Assembly: GCA_016929135.1 (NCBI GenBank)
Contig: JAFGJK010000110.1
Span: forward strand, 1 to 64,000
Reading direction: 5' to 3'
Origin: Spirochaetota bacterium
GTDB taxonomy: Bacteria; Spirochaetota; UBA4802; UBA5550
DNA: 64,000 bases
Under the pieces are notes generated by a model. That model did not search any database. It had not been told where the DNA came from and saw only the letters and a program-made list of their open reading frames with translations. This document shows positions 50,973-60,550 of this stretch, one piece after another. Position 1 is the first letter of the stretch; the number at the start of each line of letters is the position of its first letter. Both the position numbers and the translations under genes were made by a program.

Positions 50973-52145
50973 TCATATGTAGTTCCAGAGCAGCTCGAGG
51001 ATAGCCTCGTCGAAGGACGGGGAGGACCGCTTCAGTTCGCGCTTGATGCGCTCCACCTCCGGGTTTTCCCTGTAATCGCTGAAGCCGCGGTAGATTCCCA
51101 TCCTCCTGCCCAGGATGAACGACTCCTTCCTGTCATTCTCGAGGGCCATGAAGCGATCGATCGTGTCGAGCATGGCCTCCCGGTCTCCGGGGAGCGTACC
51201 CTCAACGTCCTCCAGCAGGTTCATGATATGATCGCTCTTCAGTATGCTGCCGTTGCAGCGCAGGGATTCGATGAAGCGCCGCAGCTCCAGCACCTTTTCC
51301 ACCTCGGTGGGGTACGCCCATTTTTTTTCTGTGTAGAGCTCAAAGAGGGGGGTGCCCGGCACAGGGATGATGCTGCGTATCCGTATGAAGGTCGGATTCA
51401 CCTCGTTCACTACTTTCGCCGATTCCATGGCATTCTCTTCCTTGAATGCAACGCCGCCGAGCCCGGGCATATAGTATTCCGAGAGCTCAAACCCGGCCGC
51501 CATGACGTTTTTTCCCGCAACGATCTGCTCCTCCTGAGTGACCCCCTTGCAGACCATCTCCAGCACCCTGTCAGAACCGGATTCCATTCCTATGTGGATC
51601 CTGTCGAGGCCCGCCGCCCGGAGCGCCGCCAGCTCCTCCGGCGTTTTTCTGCTGATCGTCTTCGCCCTGGCGTACGACGTGATCCTCTGGATCGAAGGGA
51701 AGGCGCGCCGTGCGTGTTCCAGGACGGCCACGACGCGTTCTGTTTTGAGCGCCAGTGAATCCGCGTCCTGAAGAAAAAGACTCTTCATCCCGTGGTACAT
51801 CCAGAAGGCCACCTGGCGGATGAGCCCATGATCGATCTCCACATCCGGGGGGAGGCGTTTCACCGCCTGGATGGCATTGCGGCCGTCATGTTCATCGAGT
51901 CCCGCGGCGCGCATGGTGTCCACAAGCATGTCCCTGATACGGGACATGGCATCAATATCCCTGATGACCTCCTCCGCGCTCCTGGGGGAGAACCTCTGAC
52001 CCTTGTAGACCGGGCAGAAGGCGCACCGGTTCCATGGGCAGTTTCTGGTGAGGCGGAGGAGGATGCTCTGCGCCTCGCTGGGGGGGCGGATAGGGCCGAG
52101 CTCGAAGGAGACTGCCCCCATTGCCTGTTCAGGTTCCTGATTCAC
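50973..52145 (-). CDS. Radical SAM protein with CX4CX2C cluster motif
   Basis: 390 residues. RLTRNCPWNRCAFCPVYKG holds the cluster cysteines, but with four residues between the first and second cysteine instead of the usual three. The barrel continues with LFLQDADSLALK, RIHIGMESGSDRVLEMV and IIPVPGTPLFE, typical of the Elp3/MiaB/HemN-like radical SAM group. The start is a GTG with AGGGGG upstream. No methyltransferase, TRAM or SPASM domain follows. The substrate is unknown. It is linked with the sulfatase-fold gene as a probable operon. Confidence 0.85.
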   Translation of the reverse strand: MNQEPEQAMGAVSFELGPIRPPSEAQSILLRLTRNCPWNRCAFCPVYKGQRFSPRSAEEVIRDIDAMSRIRDMLVDTMRAAGLDEHDGRNAIQAVKRLPPDVEIDHGLIRQVAFWMYHGMKSLFLQDADSLALKTERVVAVLEHARRAFPSIQRITSYARAKTISRKTPEELAALRAAGLDRIHIGMESGSDRVLEMVCKGVTQEEQIVAGKNVMAAGFELSEYYMPGLGGVAFKEENAMESAKVVNEVNPTFIRIRSIIPVPGTPLFELYTEKKWAYPTEVEKVLELRRFIESLRCNGSILKSDHIMNLLEDVEGTLPGDREAMLDTIDRFMALENDRKESFILGRRMGIYRGFSDYRENPEVERIKRELKRSSPSFDEAILELLWNYI

Positions 52146-52368
52146 CGTACCCCCTGTCTCATCGGTGATTTACGGGCATGTCGACGGTACACGGAATGCC
52201 GTTTCATCTGGATATTGTGTCAGCGGGTTTCATGGAATTCAATTTTTTTTTTTGACCGGGGGGGAAAAGGAGGGAAGCGAGAGGCCGCAGCCTGCTGACA
52301 GGAACGCTGTCGATGCAAAGACTGCCGCCATTGGCCGTTGCATGGCATGCGCGGAAAAACGGCACTTC

Positions 52369-53211
52369 TCAATAGAGGTAGAAGCCCTTTCCGGTTTTCT
52401 TCCCCAGGTGACCGGCGGCCACGTACTGGCTTAGGAGTGGGCAGGGGCGGTATTTCGAGTCCCCATACCCGCGGGACATCTCCTCGCCGACGGCGAGCAC
52501 GATGTCCAGACCGATGTGGTCTGCCAGCTCCAGCGGACCCATGTGAAGGTTCAGTCCCAGCTTGAGCATCTTGTCGATTGACTCGGGCGTGCCGGTCCCC
52601 TCGTAGATAAGGAAGACTGCCTCGTTGATCATCGAATAGACGATCCTGTTAAGTGAGAACCCGGGATAGTCCTTTGCCTCGGCATAATCCTTTTTCAGCC
52701 TCTTCAGGAAGCTCTTGGCGACCTCGACGGTCTCCCGGGTGGTGAGGAAGCCGGGGATGATCTCCACGAGCCGCATCACGCGCGCGGGCATGATGAAATG
52801 GAGACCGATCACCGATTGCGGCCGCTTGGTGACTGAGGCGATTTTCGTAATGGATATCGATGAGGTGTTCGACGAGAGGAGTGCGCCGGGGTTGCAGACC
52901 CTGTCAAGCTGCGCGAACACGCTCTGCTTGACCGCGAGGTCCTCGTAGACGCATTCAATCACGATGTCCGCGCTCTCCATGTTGTTGATTGAGCTGAATA
53001 TCCTGATGCGCTGTAGTATCTCTCCCACCTTGTCCAGCGTTATACGTCCCTTTTTGGCGTAACTGTTCAGCTTCTCCTGGATCCGCTGGTACGCCCCCTT
53101 TGTCCTCGTTTCGTCGATATCGTAGATGATGACCCGAAAACCCGCCTCGGCCGACAGCTGTGCGATGTCCGTGCCCATTGTCCCGGTTCCGACGATTCCC
53201 ACGGTCTTCAT
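52369..53211 (-). CDS. 3-hydroxyacyl-CoA dehydrogenase (3-hydroxybutyryl type)
   Basis: 280 residues. The NAD site is GIVGTGTMGTDIAQ, with D31 binding the adenosine ribose. SSNTSSISI follows, the catalytic His is in GLHFIMPARVMRLVEII with the partner Glu, and GFSLNRI carries the conserved Asn. The usual HFFNP is HFIMP here. It oxidises 3-hydroxyacyl-CoA to 3-ketoacyl-CoA, as in butyrate or short-chain pathways, and complements the FadJ-like enzyme. GGGGGG precedes the ATG. Its neighbours are unrelated. Confidence 0.92.
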   Translation of the reverse strand: MKTVGIVGTGTMGTDIAQLSAEAGFRVIIYDIDETRTKGAYQRIQEKLNSYAKKGRITLDKVGEILQRIRIFSSINNMESADIVIECVYEDLAVKQSVFAQLDRVCNPGALLSSNTSSISITKIASVTKRPQSVIGLHFIMPARVMRLVEIIPGFLTTRETVEVAKSFLKRLKKDYAEAKDYPGFSLNRIVYSMINEAVFLIYEGTGTPESIDKMLKLGLNLHMGPLELADHIGLDIVLAVGEEMSRGYGDSKYRPCPLLSQYVAAGHLGKKTGKGFYLY

Positions 53212-53255
53212 GATGCCCCCCTGTGCCAGATTGTATAGGATTCTTCGGTAGCGCC

Positions 53256-53846
53256 TTACCGCAGGCCCGCGTCCTCTTTTGTTTTATCGATGTCGATCTT
53301 CTCGAGAAAAGGTATCAGGGAGGAGTTCCATACGGAATGATACCCGAACCCCCCCTCCTTCATCTCGCTGATCGCCTTTTCCCTGGGCCAGCCCATTACC
53401 GTCATGCGGTATACGGCGGTGAGCATGCCGGTCCTGTCTGCCCCGTGCATGCAGTGCAGAAAGACCGGCTGGTTTACAGGATCTGTTACGACCTTCAGAA
53501 AGCGAATGACGTCCCGATACTCAGGATTCCATGCCGTCATGGGCAGGTATATATACCGGAGCCCGGTGTCGCCCAGCGCCTGCCTGTCGCTGTGATTGGC
53601 CCGCAGGTTGATTACGGTTGTGATGCCGAGTCTTTTCAGTTCCCGCATCCCCTCGGTGCTGGGTTGCGCCCCCCGGTAAAATGTCTCGCTCACCCTGAAG
53701 AGGTTCGGGGCCCCGGGCCTCGTTACCGGCTGCGCCCAGTCGTCCGGCCGCGCTCCCTGGTTCCGACCGGTGGTACACCCCGGCAGAAGCAGCGTTGCGG
53801 CAAGCAGCGCGGCGATGCCGGGATAGCGGATAATTCTCTGCTTCAT
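53256..53846 (-). CDS. Lipoprotein tyrosine/dual-specificity phosphatase
   Basis: 196 residues. The signal ends with lipobox LPGC near residue 24. The phosphatase domain has INLRAN, a general-acid region TAWNPE, and the P-loop HCMHGADRTG, the C-x5-R motif with the nucleophilic Cys. This is the DSP/PTP-like fold found in secreted bacterial phosphatases, some of which act on inositol phosphates. Location outside the cytoplasm means the substrate is environmental or envelope phosphate ester. GGGGGAG supports the ATG. It lies 44 bases upstream of the dehydrogenase gene. Confidence 0.8.
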   Translation of the reverse strand: MKQRIIRYPGIAALLAATLLLPGCTTGRNQGARPDDWAQPVTRPGAPNLFRVSETFYRGAQPSTEGMRELKRLGITTVINLRANHSDRQALGDTGLRYIYLPMTAWNPEYRDVIRFLKVVTDPVNQPVFLHCMHGADRTGMLTAVYRMTVMGWPREKAISEMKEGGFGYHSVWNSSLIPFLEKIDIDKTKEDAGLR

Positions 53847-54028
53847 TGAACTCCCCCTCGACCCCTCTCTGAATCATGCGCTCCCCCTGGAACGGAGTGA
53901 TGGGGCGATACGTTTAGGGGATATGCCCTACCGGCTGGATTGCAAGCATTAATTTTTGGAGCCTTTGTTGTATTATTGTCTTGATTCTGATGACTCGCTG
54001 TGATAGCTTTATAGATGCGGAGGCAGTA

Positions 54029-54784
54029 ATGAAGAGCCTGCTGATGGCTGCAATGGTCGCACTGTTGTGTGTTGCGCTTGCTCCCCCTAGCAATTCGGAA
54101 ATGCCAGGGAAGGGCGTGATCTACGGCGACAGGATCAATATCAGGAGCGCCCCTGATCTCTCGTCGAAGGTGATTGCAACGGCTGCGTGCGGCCAGATAG
54201 TGACGGTTCTGGAGAAAACAGCGAAAAGGAAGGCCATCGAGGCGGATGATCCTTTCGGTTACTTCTGGTACCGCATCGATGCAGTTCAGGGGAAGAGGGG
54301 GTGGATCTATGGGAGATACCTGTACCTCATGGGAGCATCGCCCTGTGAATTCGTTGAGAAGGGATCGCAGTGGCTGGTCGGCAGGAAGTTCACGATTCGC
54401 GGACGCCAGTACCAGTTCGCCATCGCAGTGGAGCCCTCCGCTCCTCTCTTTAACGAATACGGGCTCACCAATTCAAGGATAAATGCGATGCCCCTCCTCG
54501 TCTCCAGCTCGCAGGCCTATCCATTTTCGATGCGCCTCATGAAATCCATGATTATCTATCGTGAGCACTACGATCCCTGGCTCCGCCTGTGGAGTGATTC
54601 TGGCGTAATGGAAAAGGTGGCATCGGTGGACTTCGCCGTGCAGGGGAAGAACCCGAGCCTGATAATCACTGTTAACTTCACAAAGCAGACTGGTCACGGG
54701 AAATACAGCCTATCGGTGGTCCCTGACGGCGGCGGTTTTGCAGTCAGCTCTTATACACTCTTGGAGGATGTGGAGGATTGGTGA
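54029..54784 (+). CDS. Secreted SH3-domain protein
   Basis: 251 residues. A signal peptide (about 1-24, MKSLLMAAMVALLCVALA) is followed by a bacterial SH3 domain: DRINIRSAPDLSSKVIATAACGQIVTVLE and YRIDAVQGKRGWIYGRYL. The remaining 140 residues are a beta-rich domain I do not recognise. Bacterial SH3 domains bind cell-wall peptides or other ligands. GGAGGC supports the ATG at 54029. It is divergent from the lipoprotein phosphatase gene across a 182-base gap. Confidence 0.75.
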   Translation: MKSLLMAAMVALLCVALAPPSNSEMPGKGVIYGDRINIRSAPDLSSKVIATAACGQIVTVLEKTAKRKAIEADDPFGYFWYRIDAVQGKRGWIYGRYLYLMGASPCEFVEKGSQWLVGRKFTIRGRQYQFAIAVEPSAPLFNEYGLTNSRINAMPLLVSSSQAYPFSMRLMKSMIIYREHYDPWLRLWSDSGVMEKVASVDFAVQGKNPSLIITVNFTKQTGHGKYSLSVVPDGGGFAVSSYTLLEDVEDW

Positions 54785-55053
54785 GAGCCACGGGAGAGGG
54801 TCTTGTCTGTTTAACTTTCCTCACGCTTTTAGTGCTATACGATCAGCCGTACCGATTCCAAGGGATGCGGGGCCGAAGGGTTGTGATACGGGTGCGACAC
54901 TCCCGCCGGCTTCATCCTCCCTCTATGTCAAGGGGAGTGTCTCACACAACGATGCTTGACTTTTTCCTCCAGGGGTTTCACCATGCATGCCTTTTCGCCA
55001 GTTGACGATCCACCTGACATCACCATGTCACTTTCCGGGGAGGCCCCTCCCTC

Positions 55054-58032
55054 ATGACCGCGCATTTCCTCTTTTCGCTGCTGGTTCTGCTCCTTCTGCT
55101 GGTCCTGGCACTGCTGGTCTTGCTGTTGCGTGAAAGGAGGGGGATACGCGCCGTGATCGCCGCAATGAAGATGATTGAAGTGGGTGCTCTCGGCCACCGC
55201 AGCGGTATTTCGAGCCGGCTGGGTCGATCATTCGATGCGATGGCGACGGTGCTGAAGGCGAGAGACGCGGAGCGCCGGGAGGGTGAGGAGTGGTACCGGA
55301 CCCTCGTGGAGAACATCGACGAGCTGATATTCGTGATGGATGCCGCAGGCGTATTTACCTATGTGAGCCCTGCGCTGTACAAGATGGGGGGATACAGACA
55401 GGAGGAGGCTATCGGGAGTAATTTCGTAGAATTCGTTCATCCCGATGACAGAGAACGGACCGTTGCGAAATTCAACGAGCTGCTGAAGGGTCTTCCCGGG
55501 ACCGTGGAATTCCGTGTGTTGACAAAATCCGGGGCCTTCCGGTGGGCCATGTCTTCGAGCCTTTCGGTCGTCAGCGAGAAGGAGCGCCGTGTGGTCATGG
55601 GGGTACTCTCGGACATACACCAGCGGAAGATTGCAGAGCAGGCGCTCATACGCTCGGAGGCGGAATTGAATTCCATCATCAGTACGACTCCGGACATCAT
55701 CTACCGGCTCGATGAGAGGGGGAACATCACCTTCGTGAACGGCGCGGTGCGGAGATATGGGTACGATCCGGAATCGATGATGGGGAAGAACATATTCGAC
55801 TTTCTGCATTCCGACGACCGGGCGGCGGCGGCATACCGCATCGATGAGAGAAGGACCGGGCACAGGGCGACCAATTCGCTGGAGGTCCGTCTCTTCGGCG
55901 CCGGCGGGGCTGACCGGGAAAATGCGGAACGGGTTTTCCTGGTACACGCCGAGGGACTCTACATCAATGAGAATCCCAGAGAGGAATTCTTCATAGGCAC
56001 CCAGGGGATCGCACGGGATATAACGGAGCGGAGGAGGTCGGAAGAAAGGCTCAGGGAAAACGAGCGCAGACTGCGGATGATAACAGACAACATGAAGGAC
56101 ATACTGACGCAGATGGACACCAGTGGCGTGTATGAGTATATCAGCCCCTCTTTTAAAGCGCTCTTCGGCTACGATGCCGCCGAGGCTATCGGAAGATCCG
56201 CCTTTGACAATGTAGACATGATCCACCCGGAGGACCGTGAGGCGTATCGCTCCCGGCTGAGGGAATTCCTGGCCAGTGGGGGCGCCGATAGCCTTCAATA
56301 TCGGGTGAGGCATCGCAACGGGCATTACCTGTGGGTCGAATCCTCCGGCTCACCGCTTCTTGATGAGAATAAGAATATCAGGGGCTTCGCCTTCACCAGC
56401 AGGGACATCACCGAGCGGAAGAGGGCCGAGGATGCGATGAAGGAGAGCGAGGAGCGATACCGCTCAATCGTCGAAAACACGCACGAGGGAATCATCATCA
56501 TAGACTCGGCATACCGTATCGTCTTCGCGAACCAGCGTATACTGGATATAAGCGGGTACAACAACACCGAACAGCTGGGGGCGAACTTCCTCGATTTTGT
56601 CGATGAAGAGTTCAGGGAGGAGGTGGCAGCCAGGCACCTGAAGCGACAGCGGGGGGAAGACGTTCCCGCCATCTACAACGCCTCGATTATACGGAAAGAC
56701 GGCCGGAAGAGGAACATGGAGGTACAGGTTTCGAAGATCTCAGATGCCCAGGGATCGCCGAACTACATCGTGCAGCTTCTGGACGTCACGGAGCGCAGAG
56801 AGGAGGAGGAGTCGCGCAGAAGGCTGGAGATGCAGATACTGCAGACGCAGAAGCTGGAGAGCCTGGGGGTGCTCGCCGGCGGCATCGCCCACGATTTCAA
56901 CAACATTCTTATGGCGATCCTGGGACATGCAGACCTGGCTCTCCTGGAGCTGCAGCCGGATGCGCCGGAGAGGGAGAGCATCGAGGAGATACTGAAGGCC
57001 TCGCACAGGGCCGCCGATCTCTGCCGGCAGATGCTTGCGTACTCCGGGAAGGCCCTCTTCGTGCTGGAAGATCTGAACCTGAACGCGTTGATCGACGAGA
57101 TGGTCCACCTGCTGAGGGCCTCGGTCACGAAGAAGGCGGCGCTCAAGCTGAACCTGCAGGAGGATCTGCCGCTCATACGGGGAGACGCCACGCAGATACG
57201 ACAGATCATCATGAACCTCATCACCAACGCCTCGGAATCACTCGGCGAGGGGAGGGGAAGCATCTCTATCTCCACCGGATCGCTTTTTTGCACCGAGGAA
57301 TACCTTGGCCAGTACTCGCTGGGCGAGGGGCTGATCGAGGGGCACTATGTCATGCTGGAGGTGGCCGATACGGGGTGCGGCATGGATTCCTCGACCCTGG
57401 AGCGGATATTCGAGCCTTTCTTCACCACGAAATTCACGGGACGCGGGCTCGGGCTCGCCGCGGTCCTGGGGATCGTCAGGGGGCACAGGGGCGCCTACCG
57501 TGTCTACAGCGAGCCCGGTGCGGGGACCTCATTCAAGATCATTCTGCCGGCCCTGGTGGCAGTCTATAAATCAGAGAAGGCTTCGGAACGGGCTGCACCG
57601 TTGCGGGACGGCCGTCCCGCTGTCGCCGGCTCGGTGTTGCTGGTGGATGACGAGGAATCGGTGCGGACGCTGGGCAAGAGGATGCTGGAGCGGCTCGGAT
57701 ACGTCGCGATTGTGGCAAGCGACGGAAGGGAGGCGCTGGAACAGTTCAGAGAGAAGGGGGAGGGCATCCTGTGCGTGATCCTGGACCTGACGATGCCGAA
57801 CATGGACGGCGTGGAGACATACCACGAGCTCCGTGCCATCCGCGATGACGTTTCCGTGATCCTCTCCAGCGGCTATACCCGGCAGGACGTGGCGGAGCGG
57901 TTTTCCGGCCGCGGCCTCTCCGGGTTCATACAGAAGCCCTATACGCTGGAGAGCCTGGAGGCCGAGCTGAAGAGGGTTCTCGTCAGGGATGATTCAACCG
58001 GTGGTTCCGATGGAGGGCAGGGGGTTCCATGA
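55054..58032 (+). CDS. Hybrid histidine kinase with four PAS domains and C-terminal receiver
   Basis: 992 residues. One membrane helix (5-26) is followed by four PAS domains at about 80-195, 200-330, 335-455 and 460-590. The HisKA domain has GGIAHDFNNIL with the phospho-acceptor H613. The HATPase domain lies at about 705-840, with GDATQIRQIIMNLITNASES and DTGCGM. The receiver lies at 858-985, with D911 in VILDLTMPNMDG and K961 in IQKPY. The N-terminal sensor part is almost only PAS, so it may sense redox, small ligands or oxygen in the cytoplasm. The next kinase gene begins in an ATGA overlap. An HPt protein at 9.2 kb could be a relay partner. Confidence 0.93.
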   Translation: MTAHFLFSLLVLLLLLVLALLVLLLRERRGIRAVIAAMKMIEVGALGHRSGISSRLGRSFDAMATVLKARDAERREGEEWYRTLVENIDELIFVMDAAGVFTYVSPALYKMGGYRQEEAIGSNFVEFVHPDDRERTVAKFNELLKGLPGTVEFRVLTKSGAFRWAMSSSLSVVSEKERRVVMGVLSDIHQRKIAEQALIRSEAELNSIISTTPDIIYRLDERGNITFVNGAVRRYGYDPESMMGKNIFDFLHSDDRAAAAYRIDERRTGHRATNSLEVRLFGAGGADRENAERVFLVHAEGLYINENPREEFFIGTQGIARDITERRRSEERLRENERRLRMITDNMKDILTQMDTSGVYEYISPSFKALFGYDAAEAIGRSAFDNVDMIHPEDREAYRSRLREFLASGGADSLQYRVRHRNGHYLWVESSGSPLLDENKNIRGFAFTSRDITERKRAEDAMKESEERYRSIVENTHEGIIIIDSAYRIVFANQRILDISGYNNTEQLGANFLDFVDEEFREEVAARHLKRQRGEDVPAIYNASIIRKDGRKRNMEVQVSKISDAQGSPNYIVQLLDVTERREEEESRRRLEMQILQTQKLESLGVLAGGIAHDFNNILMAILGHADLALLELQPDAPERESIEEILKASHRAADLCRQMLAYSGKALFVLEDLNLNALIDEMVHLLRASVTKKAALKLNLQEDLPLIRGDATQIRQIIMNLITNASESLGEGRGSISISTGSLFCTEEYLGQYSLGEGLIEGHYVMLEVADTGCGMDSSTLERIFEPFFTTKFTGRGLGLAAVLGIVRGHRGAYRVYSEPGAGTSFKIILPALVAVYKSEKASERAAPLRDGRPAVAGSVLLVDDEESVRTLGKRMLERLGYVAIVASDGREALEQFREKGEGILCVILDLTMPNMDGVETYHELRAIRDDVSVILSSGYTRQDVAERFSGRGLSGFIQKPYTLESLEAELKRVLVRDDSTGGSDGGQGVP

Positions 58033-60545
58033 AGCGAAACGGTATCATCGCCAGGGGTTTCCTGAGGTTTGTACAGACACGGGAGACTGATTCGGTCAGA
58101 GAGCTGCGCGAGTACATGACCCGCATGGTCTGTCTTGTGATCAGTATCATCGCAGTGGTCTTTTTCCTGGCGGCGCTCGCCGGAAGAATTACTGGAATTA
58201 TCCCCACCGACACGGTGCTTATTCTCGCCCTGATGAGCGTCCTGTTCTTTGCCGGCTGGCTGCTCATTGACAGGGGGCTATGGTACATCGGCGGCATTTT
58301 ACCGCCGCTGCTGATCTATTTCGCCGCTGTCTACGGTAACTACATCGGCGGCATCGATGCACCGGCAATGCTCCTCTACGTCCTTGCGATCGTGCTCACC
58401 GGCATGATGTACGGCATCAAGCCCATGCTGGCGGTCTTTGTGCTCTCGCTGGCGTCCTATCTCCTGATCGGCTCGGCGCATCATTACGGCTATATCGTGC
58501 AGCTCAGGTCCGCCAAAACCGCCTTTGCCAACAGGATCGCCATCGTCGTGGCAGTCATCACCTGCATAGCGCTCCTCCTTCGATTCCTCGTTTCACAGTT
58601 TCAGCGGGCGCTGCGGCGGTCGATTGAAAACGCCGGGGAGATCGGCGAGCTGGCGAAGAAAAACGAAGTTCTCTTCATGCAGGCACAGTGGGAGATCGCT
58701 GAGAGGGAGAGGGCGGAAACCCTGCTCCAGAGAAAAAATGAGGTGCTCACCGCCACGCTGGAGGAGCTGGAGGCGAGCGAGCTGAGATTCAAGGCGCTTT
58801 CGGAACAGTCGCTGATGGCCATCATTGTCGTACAGGAGGGGAGGATACAATATACCAACCGGACCTTCAGCGACATGAGCGGGTACAGCGTCGAGGAGTT
58901 GATGGCCCTGGGGCCCATGGCGTTCCTGAACATGATTCATCCCGATGACAGGCCGCTGATGATGGAAAACATCAGGAAAAAAATTTCAGGTGAGGTCGAA
59001 TTGAGCAGGACGTTGTACCGGGCGTTCAGGAAGGACGGCAGCATCGCATGGCTTGATTTTCACACCAGACGGATCGTATATGATGGGAAACCGGCGATTT
59101 ACGGGGTTATCGCCGACAGGACGATGGAAAAGAAGAACGAGATGGCCCTCCACGACCTGCTGGGCAGGTACACCGCCATCATGGAGAACGCCCATGAGGT
59201 GATCATGGTGATCCAGGAGATGAAGGTCAGGTATATGAATCCGCAGTTCACCGCGAAGATGGGGTACAGGTTCGAGGAGATACTTCAGATGCAGTTCCTG
59301 GATCTTGTCAGGCCTGAGGACAGGGACCTTGTCCTACAGAACTATCAGGGGCTGCTGGAAGGGAGGCACATCCCCCCGGTATTCTCATTCAGGGTGATGG
59401 ACAGCAATGGATCGCAGCTGTGGGTGGAGACGCATACCACCGCCATCACCTGGGAGGGGAGACCGGCGGTCCTGAGCTTTCTCGCCGACATCACCGAGCG
59501 GGTGATCGCCGAGGAATCGCTGCGCCGGAGCGAGGAGCGGTACCGGAGTCTCGTGGAGACCTCACCGGATCCCATCATCATGTACGATCTCAGGGGCAAC
59601 TTCATCGCGGTGAACAGAAATGCGGCGGAATCGTACGGATTTAACAGTGTGGAGGAATTCCTCGCGGAACACGGGAACGTTGCGGGTATCATATACGAGG
59701 AGGACAGGTTGCGGGCCCTGGACAATTTCAGGAAGACCCTGGTCACCGGTTTTTCCCGGGGGACCGAATACAGGGTGCAGATGCCCTCCGGGGAGCTTCG
59801 GCCGGTGGAGGTGAACTCCTCGGTGCTGAAAGATGCAAACGGTGAGCCCTATGCCTTCATCAGCATCGTGCGCGACATCACGGAGAGAAAAAAGACGGAG
59901 GAGGTAACCAGGAACTCGCTGAAGGAAAAGGAGGTTCTTCTGAAGGAGATTCACCACAGGGTGAAGAACAATTTCCAGGTGATCGTCAGCCTCCTGGGGC
60001 TGCAACTCAACAGGCCGTTGAGCGAGGAGTCGAAGGAAAACCTGAGGGACGCCCAGAACCGCATCCGTGCCATGTCGATCATCCACGAAAAGCTGTACAA
60101 GTCTGATAACCTGGCGATGATCGATTTCAGCGAATACCTGCGAACGATGTCGGAGGAGGTGTACCGGAGCCAGTGCAGCGACCCGTCGAAGGTCACCATC
60201 GCTATCGATGCGAATCCCATGCTCCTTGCCGTCGACATGGCGATTCCGCTGGGGCTCGCCGTGAGCGAGATCCTCACGAATGCCTTGAAATACGCCTTCC
60301 CCGACAGCAGGAGTGGGACCGTGACCGTACAGATGGCCAACCACGACGGCAGAATCTTAGAGGTTCGCATCCAGGATGACGGTGTGGGCCTTCCCGACGG
60401 AGTCGATCACCGGCTGGGACAGACGCTGGGGCTGAAGCTCGTACACCTGCTGGTGAGGGACCAGTTGGGGGGGAGCGTGGCATTCAGAAATGACGGCGGC
60501 ACCTGCATCACTCTCACGGTCCCGATGAAGGTACAGAGGGATTGA
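58029..60545 (+). CDS. Membrane histidine kinase with three PAS domains (HisKA_2)
   Basis: 838 residues. Six predicted membrane helices (about 33-195) form an integral sensor. Then come a coiled coil and PAS domains at about 255-375, 380-500 and 500-625. The HisKA_2 domain follows with LKEIHHRVKNNFQVIVSLLGLQ (H642/H643). The HATPase has NALKYAFP and DDGVGLPDGVD. The last domain type is that of HWE/HisKA_2 kinases, which often work with response regulators lacking a DNA-binding domain. It is coupled to the upstream hybrid kinase by a four-base overlap. Confidence 0.93.
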   Translation: MKRNGIIARGFLRFVQTRETDSVRELREYMTRMVCLVISIIAVVFFLAALAGRITGIIPTDTVLILALMSVLFFAGWLLIDRGLWYIGGILPPLLIYFAAVYGNYIGGIDAPAMLLYVLAIVLTGMMYGIKPMLAVFVLSLASYLLIGSAHHYGYIVQLRSAKTAFANRIAIVVAVITCIALLLRFLVSQFQRALRRSIENAGEIGELAKKNEVLFMQAQWEIAERERAETLLQRKNEVLTATLEELEASELRFKALSEQSLMAIIVVQEGRIQYTNRTFSDMSGYSVEELMALGPMAFLNMIHPDDRPLMMENIRKKISGEVELSRTLYRAFRKDGSIAWLDFHTRRIVYDGKPAIYGVIADRTMEKKNEMALHDLLGRYTAIMENAHEVIMVIQEMKVRYMNPQFTAKMGYRFEEILQMQFLDLVRPEDRDLVLQNYQGLLEGRHIPPVFSFRVMDSNGSQLWVETHTTAITWEGRPAVLSFLADITERVIAEESLRRSEERYRSLVETSPDPIIMYDLRGNFIAVNRNAAESYGFNSVEEFLAEHGNVAGIIYEEDRLRALDNFRKTLVTGFSRGTEYRVQMPSGELRPVEVNSSVLKDANGEPYAFISIVRDITERKKTEEVTRNSLKEKEVLLKEIHHRVKNNFQVIVSLLGLQLNRPLSEESKENLRDAQNRIRAMSIIHEKLYKSDNLAMIDFSEYLRTMSEEVYRSQCSDPSKVTIAIDANPMLLAVDMAIPLGLAVSEILTNALKYAFPDSRSGTVTVQMANHDGRILEVRIQDDGVGLPDGVDHRLGQTLGLKLVHLLVRDQLGGSVAFRNDGGTCITLTVPMKVQRD

Positions 60546-60550
60546 TCTGA

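Noticed and set aside
55228..56325. Minus-strand open frame opposite the PAS domains of the hybrid kinase
   Set aside because: No domain and no ribosome site; the PAS repeats on the plus strand explain the coding signal.
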